DNA of 64,000 bases, from contig OZ022501.1 of assembly GCA_963989385.1 (NCBI GenBank), positions 87,900,979 to 87,964,978 on the forward strand, written 5' to 3'. Source of the DNA: Ctena decussata (Eukaryota > Mollusca > Bivalvia > Lucinida > Lucinidae). Below are positions 1-12,600 of this stretch, piece after piece. Below the pieces are notes generated by a model. The model had not been told where the DNA came from. It saw nothing but the letters and a program-made list of their open reading frames with translations, and searched no databases. Each line of letters begins with the position of its first letter. The stretch's first letter is position 1. The position numbers and the translations under genes were made by a program.

Positions 1-1960
1 CTGTAGGTATCTGTCAGGATTGAAACGCAAGCATTTTGTATTGAAGCGTTACTGTAGGAAACAGTCCGTTACAGTACACCGAACGAGACCCGTAACTTCC
101 GTAACTAAAGATAACGATCCGCATGAAACCGTATCGGTCCTTAACTTGGAGTGGGACTGCGGAATGATAGGTTCAATAACGGATAAGATACGGAATAGAT
201 ACGTATGCGACATGGATTAGATACGGATAGATGCGTTTAGTAACGCACCATTACGGTTTACTCATCCGCGCCCGAATTTTGAAACTGTTCAAAATTTCGA
301 CGCGGATCCTGCTGACTCTGCGGATATGATACGGACAGTTACGGACTCTGCGGATCTGATACGGGTCCATTACGGATAACACGGATAGATACGGACGGGC
401 CATCCGTAGTATCTGCAGAATCCGTATGTGTGTGTGTGACTGGAGCATACAAGAGTAGACACAGCTGTAGACGGCGCAGTTAATCTTTTCTATTCTTCTA
501 TCCGCTAGGCATGCGCAACAGTCCGTATCTAAAGGTATTTATCCGCATCTAAAGGTTACAGAAGGTAACAGAAGGTTAGTAGTTCGTACCTATCTGTATC
601 CATCCGCATTTATCGGTAACTATATCCGTAAATTCGTTAAAATATGAATAGGCCCCGCCCACAAATTCTGCGGATAAACTGAGAATTTTATCCGCAACTA
701 TCCGCCCTAACCGTAATGTGTGTGTGTGACTGGGGCATTAGTCACAGACACTGATTACGGATTGGTCGGATAGTTGCGGACTTTAAATCCACACAATTTG
801 TGGGTGTGGTGTCTCTCCATATCGAATCCGTATGGTATCCGTGTGGTATCCGCAAGGTCAGCAGGATATGCCACCAATTTTAAAAAGTTTAAATATTCAA
901 GCGCGGAAGAGTTAACCATAATGATCCGTAACTGAAGGCATTTATCCGCATTTAACCATATCTAATCCGTATTTAATCCGTATCTCGACCTATCGTTCCG
1001 CGGTCCACCCAAAAATTTTGGACACTTACGGTTTCATGCGGATTGTTACGGTTAGTTATGGGTCTCGTTTTGCGTATTGTTATGGACTAATTCCCCAGTC
1101 ATATTAGCTATTCGCAATTATCCTCACCAAAACGTATCTGTCTGTATCGGAGTGAAAGTTATCCGTATAGAAACGTATCTGAAGGTAAAAGTCCTTAAAA
1201 ACACTCCGAACCAGACCCGTGACTGACCGTTATTGACCGTAACGATCTGCGTGAAAACGTATCAGTCCACGACTTGGGGTGGTCTGTTGTATTTCAATTC
1301 TCGTATCGACGTTCTCCATGCACCTCAGAGGAACGAATCCATAGCCGAAGTAACAGGGCGCCGAGCGTCCGCCGTCGTCCTCGTCGAAGTCGTTGATAGC
1401 CGCGGCCATAGGGAGATTCTTCCTGGAAACACACATCACTCTGGTATCTTCTTTCAGGAACAACGACCCTTGTTAGGGCCACACTGTCGATACATCTTAG
1501 CCGCCACGTGACTGGGTTGCCACGTGGCGTTGCCGCTCCTTCACTGCGTCGAGTTGGGGTGGGCCGCGAAATGATAGGTTTATATACGGATTAGATACGG
1601 ATAAGATACGGATTTGATGCGGATTATATGTGGATGAATACGGATGAATGCCTTCTGTTACCTTTTGTTACAGATCAATACGGTTTACTCGTCCGCGCCT
1701 GAATTTTGAAAATTTCAAAATTTGAAATCGGATCCTGCGGACCCTACGGATACGATACAGACAGTTACAGACTCTGCGGATGCGGTACGAACGTTTACGA
1801 ATAACACCGGACAGATGCGGATGGGCCATCCGTAGATGCGATACGGATCAGTACGAATAAAACCGGACATATACGAACGGGCCATCCGTAGCATCAACAA
1901 CATCTTTCCGCATCTAGAAGTAACAGAAGGTAATGGAAGGTAAGTAGTACGTAAACATTC
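1..1960. repeat. Direct and inverted copies of a GATACGGAT-rich unit
   Basis: Dense ACGGATA/TATCCGT motifs. The stretch from about 20 to 420 recurs in direct orientation at about 1140-1900: the same landmarks appear in order, including a 'gatccgcatgaaa/gatctgcgtgaaa' block and 'tttactc(a/g)tccgcgcc'. It also recurs inverted at about 820-1090. No gene is supported here. The short open frames have no family similarity. Confidence 0.7.
1278..1548. mobile_element. GC-richer insert inside one copy of the GATACGGAT unit
   Basis: About 270 bp interrupts the third copy of the unit, flanked by near-identical GACTTGGGGTGG and GAGTTGGGGTGG, which resemble a target-site duplication. Read on the minus strand, one end resembles the repeats at about 42660-42715 and 57990-58070 ('gaacgtcg.tacgagaa'). 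Open frames of 60-92 codons exist on both strands, but none is recognisable. A SINE-like or retroposed segment is the best guess. Confidence 0.4.
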
Positions 1961-2010
1961 GTGTCATCTCATCATATCGATTTAAAGGGAAAATATCTTA
2001 CCGCCGACAT

Positions 2011-3415
2011 CTGCATGCTGGTAAATCAGCATGAACCAGGGGAGTCATATTATAAGCTATATTTCTCCTTCAAATTTAATGGCATTCATAAATACCTTCC
2101 TTTACAAGTTGAAGTAATGTCTTTGGTTACGTCGTTTTCAAATTCTACCTTTCATAGTTAAATTTTATGTCTCCAGAATTCCTTTTAGAGACACAGTCAA
2201 TTTTCATTAATTTTGGTACTTTGAATTCAATATATTCTACCATATCTCTAGAACAAATAGATGACTTCTTACCAAACTTACATGGTTTCACCGTACGGAG
2301 AGTGCAAATTGTTGATTAAATTTTGGTGACCTTGACCTTTATTCCAAGGTCACAGTAAGACTTATAATGTCAATTTTAAGTCAAGTTTTGACCATTGTCT
2401 ACACATTAGCTCCTGAATTAGTACGAAATTATGCCCAAAAAGTGGCCTAAATTAAACACTATCAGCAGTTAGAGCACTAGTTATGACTAAATGGCCATGA
2501 CACCATGATTAAATGGCCATGACGTCATCTTCAAGGTCAGGTCAAGGCTAGACTAAACGGAGTTTAATCATAGATTTCACACAATCAGTCAGCAGAAATG
2601 TACCAATTCTGAGTGTTTTCATTTGAAAATCATTGTTTAATGTGCACAGAATGACCTTGACCTTGGTCTGAAGGTCTGTGTTAGCCAAACATTATGAAAC
2701 AGAATTGGGTTAAACTTAAAGGTTATAGAAAAGTCTGTTGTGAAATAATGAACTTCTGAATGTATTGGTGACCTTCAGAACAAGGTCAAGGCCATTATAT
2801 GCATATTAAGCATTGGTTTACAAATAGAAACATATATATATGTTAAATTTCTGATTACTAGCTGTGTGAGATCTTTGATTAAATTCTGTCTAGTCTAACC
2901 TTGACCTTGAAGATGATGTCATTGCCATTTGATCACAACCAGTGCTCTAACTACTCATAATGGTTAATTTAGGCCACTTTGGTCATAATTTCATACCAGT
3001 TCACGAGCTAATGTGTAGACAATGGTCAAAACTTGACTTAAAATTGACATTATAAGTCTTACTCTGACCTTGAAACAAAGGTCAAGGTCACCAAAATTTG
3101 ATCAATATGATCGATAGTTTGCACTCTCCCAACGGTGAAACCAAGTTAGTTTGGTAAGAAGTCATCTATTTGTTCTAGAGATATGGTAGAATATATTGAA
3201 TTCAAAGTACCAAAATTAATGAAAATTGAGAGTGTCTCTATAAGAAATTCTGCAGACATAAGATTTTACTTTGAAAGGTAGAATTTGAGAAAAGATATCA
3301 CCAAAGACATTACTTCAACTAATAAAGGAAGGTATTTATGAATGTCATTAAATTTGAAGGATTAATATAGCTTATAGTATGACTTCCCTGGTTCATGCTG
3401 ATTTACCCCATCCAC
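2011..3415. mobile_element. 1.4 kb foldback (long inverted repeat) element
   Basis: The arms about 2011-2600 and about 2860-3415 are imperfect reverse complements, with termini 'ggtaaatcagcatgaacc' and 'ggttcatgctgatttacc'. The motif 'aaggtcaaggtc' (and its complement) recurs in both arms. No transposase frame is visible, so it is non-autonomous. No clear target-site duplication was found. Confidence 0.8.
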
Positions 3416-3628
3416 TTTAATAACCCCATTATTCCAAAAGTCGTGCTTACGGAGCTTAACCACTATTGATTCAGTATAGCAGACACTATAGACTAATCAT
3501 CAGCTGAAAATAAAACATTTTGCTCTTAGGCAGAAAAAGGGCCTTATAGGCACCCCCTTTGCTCAGCGAATGTTTTTACAAATTCTCTGATCGTAAACTC
3601 AATATACATGTCTTAAGAATGAAAAAGA
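3416..3628. other. Short unassigned spacer
   Basis: About 200 bp between the foldback element and the degenerate left edge of the satellite. No gene or repeat was recognised. Confidence 0.5.
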
Positions 3629-6600
3629 TTGTATCATTCAAGTTTCTCTCTAACCGCTCTCCTCCTGGTCAAATGTTCACTTTTACCTGAACTTTTTTAT
3701 GAAGAAGATAAACTTTTCAGACAGTTGCTCAAAATAGGGTCAGTGGACCTTCCCAAATTATTTTGGCATGATGTACGCCATATACATGTCTATAAACATG
3801 CAAAATATTATATCATTCAAACTCCCTCTCATCGATATATTTATAGTCAAATCTGCAACATTTCTGGCTTTGGTTAATATACAAGAATATCTTTTCAAAT
3901 ATTTTCTCAAAATTTGCTCAGTGGAATTTGTTAAAATGTTTCTATATTTTTTTAACTATATATGTTTTTAAGCGAACAAAAATATTGTATAATTCTCTAG
4001 ATCCTTTTACTAGTCTAGCTAAGTCAAAGATTCAGTACCATTTGGTTTTTACTAATATATACGATAAAAAAAGTTCTGAAAAGTAAGATCCGATCCTTTG
4101 GAAGCAAGGAATACATCATCAAAAACAGAAAATAGCAGACTCGGTTTAATTGACTCTATTCATGACCAGTAATGAAATGTGCGACACCAGCCACGCCCTG
4201 TAGCACCGGCTTCAGCGGAACTCTATTTTCAAAATAACTAAAATGAACTCAATGATCCCAAAGAACCAGAAATATATAATCTGCCCTATAATGATGTACG
4301 GGGAGACGTTTTACGGCCGCACACTTTGCAAAAATTTTCTCAAAATAGGTTCAGTGTTTTTTTCCACTTTTTTTCTTATTATAACCGCAATTATTATGCC
4401 TATAAACACGCAGAAGATTGTATCATTCAAACCTCCCTCTCATCGATATATTTGTAGTAAACTTTCAACATGTTTGACTTTTAAAAATTTATTAATATAT
4501 TTATACAAGAAAAAACTTTTCAAAGATTTACTCAAAATTTGCTCAGTGGAATTTGTTAAAATGTTCGAATAATATTCTCACTATACAGGTTTCTAAGCGT
4601 GCAAAATATCGTTTAATTCGATACATTTCCTTCCATTAGTATAGAAAAACTCAAATCTTCATGATTATTTTACTTTCACTAATACAGAAGATAAAGTTAG
4701 CAAAACTTTCTTCATAAGTGGCTCGGTGGATTTTTTCCATTTTTTGTGATTATATACCATATATATATGTCTATAAAGAAGCAAAAGATTGTATCATTTA
4801 AAACTCTCAACGATATCTTTATAGTCGATTTTTCAACATTTTGACTTAAATAAATATACAAGAAACACTTTTCTTTTTCTTTTTTTAAATTGATCCAGTA
4901 AAATTTGTTCAAATGTTCAATAATAATCTCGCTAAACCTGTTTTTAAGCGTGCAAAAATTGTATCATTCGATGCTTCCTCTCACTACTATAGTTAAAGTC
5001 AAATCTTCAACATAATTTGACTTTTATTAATATACAAGAAAATATAGTATCATTCAAAATTCTCACTCACCGCTATTCATAGAGTCAAAGCTTCACAAAA
5101 TTTGACCTTTAATGGATGAGTAAATGATTGCCAAAACTGTATCATAATTGGCTCAGTTTTTTCTTTCAAATATTCTCAGCATAAATTCAATATACATTTC
5201 TCCATTGATACCAAATATTGTATAATTCAAGTCTCTCTCTAAACGCTATACTTATAGTGAAATATTCACTATTATTTGACTTTTTGAATATTGTAGATAA
5301 ACATTTCAAATATATTCTCAAAAAAGGCTCAGTGGAGTTTTCCGATTTTTTCGTATTATGTACGAAATATACATGACTATAAGCAAGCAAAACATTTCAT
5401 CAGTCAAAACTCTCTCTAACCGATATATTTATAGTCAAGTCTCCGACATTTTTGACTTTCATTAATATACAAGAAAAACTTTTCAAATATTTTCTCAAAA
5501 TTTGCTCAGTGGAATTTGTTGAAATATTCAAATAATGTTTTCACTATATAGGTTTCTAAGCGTGAAAAAGATTGTTTAATTCAATATTTCCTCTCCCTAG
5601 TATACCTTAATTGAAATCTTCAACTAATTTGACTTTTACTGATAAAGAAGATAAAGTTTGAAAAAAATTCTTCAAAATTGCCTAAGTGGATTTTTCCAAT
5701 GTTCTATGTATAATGTACGCACTATACATGTTATATACTTCATTTAATAATGAAGAAAAGTTTCATATTTTTTTTCAAAATTGGCTCAGTGAATTTGGCT
5801 TATATACATGTAGTCATATAATATGCTCCATATATGTGACTTTATGCATGCAAAAGATTGTATCATTCAAAACTCCCTCTCACTTATAAGGTTACGGTGA
5901 AGTCGTCAACACTGTTTGACGTAAATTAATATGGAAGAAAATTTCATATTTTTTTCTCAAAATTGGCTCAGTCGAATTCCTTAAAATGTTCAAATCGTAT
6001 GCTCAATATATGTGTCTTTATGCATGCAAAAGATTGTATCATTCAAAACTACCTCTCACTTATAATTTTAGGGTGAAATCGTCAACATTCGTTCATTTCA
6101 TTTCATATGGAAGAAAACGTTTAAATTTTTTTTTCAAAATTGGCTCAGTGAAATTCCTTAAAAATGTTCATATCGTATGCTCCATATATATGTCTTTATG
6201 CATGCAAAAGAGTGTATCATTCAAAACTCCCTCTCATATATAAAGTTACGGTGAAATCGTCAACATTGTTTGACGTAAATTAATATTGAAGAAAATTTCA
6301 TATTTTTTTTCCTCAAAATTGGCTCTGTGAAATTCCTTAAAAAAATCATATCATATGCTCCATATATATGTCTTTATGCTTGCAAAAGATTGTATCATTC
6401 AAAACTCCCTCTCACTTATAAAGTTACGGTGAAATCGTCAACATTGTTTGACTTAAATTAGTATGGATGAAAATTACATATTTTTTTTTTCTCAAAATTG
6501 GCTCAGTGAAATTCCTCAAAATGTTCATATCATATGCTTCTTATATGTGTCTTTATACATGCGAAAGATTGTATCATTCATAACTCCCTCTCACTTATAA

Positions 6601-9600
6601 ATTCAGGATGAAATCGACAACATTCGTTCATTTCATTTCCTATGGAAGAAAACATTTAATATTTTTTTTTTCAAAAATTGGCTCAGTGAAATTCCTTAAA
6701 ATGTTCATATAATATGCTCAATATATGTGTCTTTATGCATGCAAAAGATTGTATCATTCAAAACTACCTCTCACTTATAATTTTAGGTTGAAATCGTCAA
6801 CATTCCTTCATTTCATTTCATATGGTAGAAAACATTTAAATTTTTTTTTTCAAAATTGGCTCAGTGAAATTCATTAAAATGGTCATATCATATGCTCCAT
6901 ATACGTGTCTTTATGCATGCAAAGGATTGTATCATTCAAAACTCCCTCTCACTTATAAAGTTACGGCGAAATGGTCAACATTGTTTGACGTAAATTAATA
7001 TGGAAGAAAATTTCATATTTTTTTCTCAAAATAGGCTCAGTGAAATTCCTTAAAATGTTCATAACGTATGCTCCACATATATGTCTTTATGCATGCAAAA
7101 GATTGTATCATTCAAAACTCCCTCTCATATATAAAGTTACGGCAAAATCGTCACTATTGTTTGACGTAAATTAATATTGAAGAAAATTTCTTATTTTTTC
7201 TCTCAAAATTGACACAGTGAAATTCCTTAAAAAATTCATATCATATGCTCCATATATATGTCTTTATGCTTGCAAAAGATTGTATCATTCAAAACTCCCT
7301 CTCACTTATAAAGTTACGGTGAAATCGTCAACATTGTTTGACTTAAATTAGTATGGATATAAATTACATATTTTTTTTCTCAAAATCGGCTCAGTGAAAT
7401 TCCTCAAAATGTTCATATCATATGCTCCTTATATGTGTCTTTACACATGCGAAGGATTGAATCATTCAAAACTCCCTCTCGCTTATAAAGTTACGGTGAA
7501 ATCGTCAACATTCGTTCATTTCATTTCCTATGCAAGGAAACTTTTAATATTTTTTTTTTCAAAATTGGCTCAGTGCAATTCCTTAAGATGTTAATATAAT
7601 ATGCTCAATATATGTGTCTTTATGCATGCAAAAGATTGTATCATTCAAACTCCCTCTCACTTATAAATTTAGGGTGAAATCGTCAACATTCGTTCATTTC
7701 ATTTCAAATGGAAGAAAATATTTAATTTTTTTTTTCAAAATTGGCTCAGTGAAATTCCTTAAAATGTTCATATCATATGCTCCATATATGTGTCTTTATG
7801 CATGCAAAAGATTGTATCATTCAAAACTCCCTCTCACTTATAAAGTTACGGTGACATCGTCAACATTGTTTGACGTAAATTAATATGGAAGAAAATTTCA
7901 TATTTTTTTTCTCAGAATTGGCTCAGTGAAATCTCTTAAAATGTTCATATCGTATGCTCCATATATATGTCTTTATGCATGCAAAAGATTGTATCATTCA
8001 AAACTCCCTCTCATATATAAAGTTACGGTGAAATCGTCAACATTGTTTGACGTAAATTGATATTGAAGAAAATTTCATATTTTTTTTTCTCAAAATTGGC
8101 TCAGTGAAATTCCTTAAAAGATTCATATCATATGCTCCATATATATGTCTTTATGCTTGCAAAAGATTGTATCCTTCGAAACTTCCTCTCACTTATAAAG
8201 TTACGGTGAAATCGTCACCATTCGTTCATTTCCTTTCCTATGGAAGAAAAGTTTTATATTTTTTTTTCAAATTGGCTCTGTGAAATTCCTTAAAATGTTC
8301 ATATCATATGCTCAATATATGTGTCTTTATGCATGCAAAAGATTGTGTCATTCAAAACACCTCTCACTTATAATTTTAGGGTGAAATCGTCAATATTCGT
8401 TCATTTCATTTCATATGGAAGAAAATATTTAATTTTTTTTATCAAAATTGGCTCAGTGAAATTTCTTAAAATGTTCATATCGTATGCTCCATATATGTGT
8501 CTTTATGCATGCAAAAGATTGTATCATTCAAAACTCCCTCTCACTTATAAAGTAACGGTGACATCGTCAACATTGTTTGACGTAAATTAATATGGAAGAA
8601 AATTTCATATTTTTTTCTCAAAATTGGCTCAGTGAAATTCCTTAAATTGTTCATATCGTATGCTCCATATATATGTCTTTATGCATGCAAAAGATTGTAT
8701 CATTCAAAACTCCCTCTCATAATAAAGTTACGGTGAAATCGTCAACATTGTTTGACGTAAATTAATATTGAAGAAAATTTCATATTTTTTTCTCTCAAAA
8801 TTGGCTCAGTGAAATTCCTTAAAGAATTCATATCATATATTCAATTATATATGTCTTTATGCTTGCAAAAGATTGTATCATTCAAAACTCCCTCTCACTT
8901 ATAAAGTTACGGTGACATCGTCAACATTGTTTGACGTAAATTAATATGGAAGAAAATTTCATATTTTTTTTCTCAAAATTGGCTCAGTGAAATCTCTTAA
9001 AATGTTCATATCGTATGCTCCATATATATGTCTTTATGCATGCAAAAGATTCTATCATTCAAAACTCCCTCTCATAAATAAAGTTACGGTGAAATCGTCA
9101 ACATTGTTTGACGTAAATTAATATTGAAGAAAATTTCATATTTTTTTTTTCTCAAAATTGGCTCAGTGAAATTCCTTAAAAGATTCATATCATATGCTCC
9201 ATATATATGTCTTTATGATTGCAAAAGATTGTATCCTTCGAAACTTCCTCTCACTTATAAAGTTACGGTGAAATCGTCACCATTCGTTCATTTCCTTTCC
9301 TATGGAAGAAAAGTTTTATATTTTTTTTTCAAATTGGCTCTGTGAAATTCCTTAAAATGTTCATATCATATGCTCAATATATGTGTCTTTATGCATGCAA
9401 AAGATTGTGTCATTCAAAACACCTCTCACTTATAATTTTAGGGTGAAATCGTCAATATTCGTTCATTTCATTTCATATGGAAGAAAATATTTAATTTTTT
9501 TTATCAAAATTGGCTCAGTGAAATTTCTTAAAATGTTCATATCGTATGCTCCATATATGTGTCTTTATGCATGCAAAAGATTGTATCATTCAAAACTCTT

Positions 9601-12600
9601 TCTCACTTATAAAGTAACGGGGACATCGTCAACATTGTTTGACGTAAATTAATATGGAAGAAAATTTCATATTTTTTTCTCAAAATTGGCTCAGTGAAAT
9701 TCCTTAAAATGTTCATATCGTATGCTCCATATATATGTGTTTATGCATGCAAAAGATTGTATCATTCAAAACTCCCTCTCATAATAAAGTTACGGTGAAA
9801 TCGTCAACATTGTTTGACGTATATTAATATTGAAGAAAATTTCATATTTTTTCTCTCAAAATTGGCTCAGTGAAATGCCATAAAGAATTCATATCATATG
9901 CTCCATATATATGTCTTTATGCTTGCAAAAGATTGTATCATTCAAAACTCCCTCCCACTTATAAAGTTACGGTGAAATCGTCAACATTGTTTGACTTAAA
10001 TTAGTATGGATGAAAATTACATATTTTTTTCTCAAAATTGGCTCAGTGAAATTCCTTAAAATGTTCATATCATGTGCTTCATATATGTGTCTTTATGCAT
10101 GCAAAAGATTGTATCATTCAAAACTCCCTCTCACTTATAAAGTAACGGTGACATCGTCAACATTGTTTGACGTAAATTAATATAGAAGAAACATTCATAT
10201 TTTTTTCTCAAAATTGGCTCAGTGAAATTCCTTAAAATGTTCATATCATATGCTCCATATATATGTCTTTATGCATGCAAAAGATTGTATCATTCAAAAC
10301 TCCCTCTCATATATAAAGTTACGGTGAAATCGTCAACATTGTTTGACTAAATTAATATTGAAGAAAATTTCATATTTTTTTCTCAAGATTGGCTCAGTGA
10401 AATTCCTTTATAAATTCATATCATATGCTCCATATATATGTCTTTAGGCTTGCAAAAGATTGTATCATTCAAAACTCCCTCTCGTTTATAAAGTTACGGT
10501 GAAGTCGTCAACATTGTTTGACTTAAATTAGTATGGATGAAAATTACATATTTTTTTCTCAAAATTGGCTCAGTGAAATTCCTCAAAATGTTCATATCAT
10601 ATGCTCCTTATATGTGTCTTTACACATGCGAAAGATTGAATCATTCAAAACTCCCTCTCACTTATAAATTTAGGATGAAATCGTCAACATTCGTTCATTT
10701 CATTTCCTATTGAAGAAAAGTTTTAATATTTTTCTTTCAAAATTGGCTCAGTGAAATTCCTTAAAATGTTCATGTAATATGCTCAGTATATGTGTCTTAA
10801 TGCATGCAAAAGATTGTATCATTCAAAACTACCTCTCACTTATAATTTTAGGGTGAAATCGTCAACATTCGTTCATTTCATTTCATATTGAAGAAAACAT
10901 TTAATTTTTTTTTTCAAAATTGGCTCAGGGTAATTCCTTAAAATGTTCATATTATATGCTCCATATATGTGTCTTTATGCATGCAAAAGATTGTATCATT
11001 CAAAACTCCCTCTCACTTATAAAGTTACGGTGACATCGTCAACATTGTTTGACGTAAATTAATATTGAAGAAAATTTCATATTTTTTTCTCTCAAAATTG
11101 GCTCAGTGAAATTCCTTAAAGAATTCATATCATATATTCAATTATATATGTCTTTATGCTTGCAAAAGATTGTATCATTCAAAACTCCCTCCCACTTATA
11201 AAGTTACGGTGAAATCGTCAACATTGTTTGACTTAAATTAGTATGGATGAAAATTACATGTTTTTTTCTCAAAATTGGCTCAGTGAAATTCCTTAAAATG
11301 TTCATATCATATGCTCCATATATGTGTCTTTATGCATGCAAAAAGATTGTGTCATTCAAAACTCCCTCTCACTTATAAATTTACGTTGACATCGTCAACA
11401 TTGTTTGACGTAAATTAATATAGAAGAAACATTCATATTTTTTTTCTCAAAATTGGCTCAGTGAAATTCCTTAAAATGTTCATATCATATGCTCCATATA
11501 TATGTCTTTATGCATGCAAAAGATTGTATCCTTCAAAACTCCGTGTCATATATAAACTTACGGTGAAATCGTCAACGTTGTTTGACTAAATTAATATTGA
11601 AGAAAATTTCATATTTTTTTTCTCAAGATTGGCTCAGTGAAATTCCTTAAAATGTTCATATTATATATAATAAATTCATATCATATGCTCCATGTATATA
11701 TCTTTATGCTTGTTTGACGTAAATTAATATAGAAGAAACATTCATATTTTTTTTTCTCAAAATTGGCTCAGTGAAATTCCTTAAATTGTTCATATCGTAT
11801 GCTCCATATATATGTCTTTATGCATGCAAAAGATTGTATCATTCAAAACTCCTTCTCATAATAAAGTTACGGTGAAATCGTCAACATTGTTTGACGTAAA
11901 TTAATATTGAAGAAAATTTCATATTTTTTTCTCTCAAAATTGGCTCAGTGAAATTCCTTAAAGAATTCATATCATATATTCAATTATATATGTCTTTATG
12001 CTTGCAAAAGATTGTATCATTCAAAACTCCCTCCCACTTATAAAGTTACGGTGAAATCGTCAACATTGTTTGACTTAAATTAGTATGGATGAAAATTACA
12101 TGTTTTTTTCTCAAAATTGGCTCAGTGAAATTCCTTAAAATGTTCATATCATATGCTCCATATATGTGTCTTTATGCATGCAAAAAGATTGTGTCATTCA
12201 AAACTCCCTCTCACTTATAAATTTACGTTGACATCGTCAACATTGTTTGACGTAAATTAATATAGAAGAAACATTCATATTTTTTTTCTCAAAATTGGCT
12301 CAGTGAAATTCCTTAAAATGTTCATATCATATGCTCCATATATATGTCTTTATGCATGCAAAAGATTGTATCCTTCAAAACTCCGTGTCATATATAAACT
12401 TACGGTGAAATCGTCAACGTTGTTTGACTAAATTAATATTGAAGAAAATTTCATATTTTTTTTCTCAAGATTGGCTCAGTGAAATTCCTTAAAATGTTCA
12501 TATTATATATAATAAATTCATATCATATGCTCCATGTATATATCTTTATGCTTGCAAAAGATTGTATCCTTCAAAACTTCCTCTCACTTATAAAGTTACG

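Noticed and set aside
1230..1511. Overlapping open frames of 60-92 codons on both strands
   Set aside because: No recognisable domain. They probably reflect the GC-richer insert rather than a gene.
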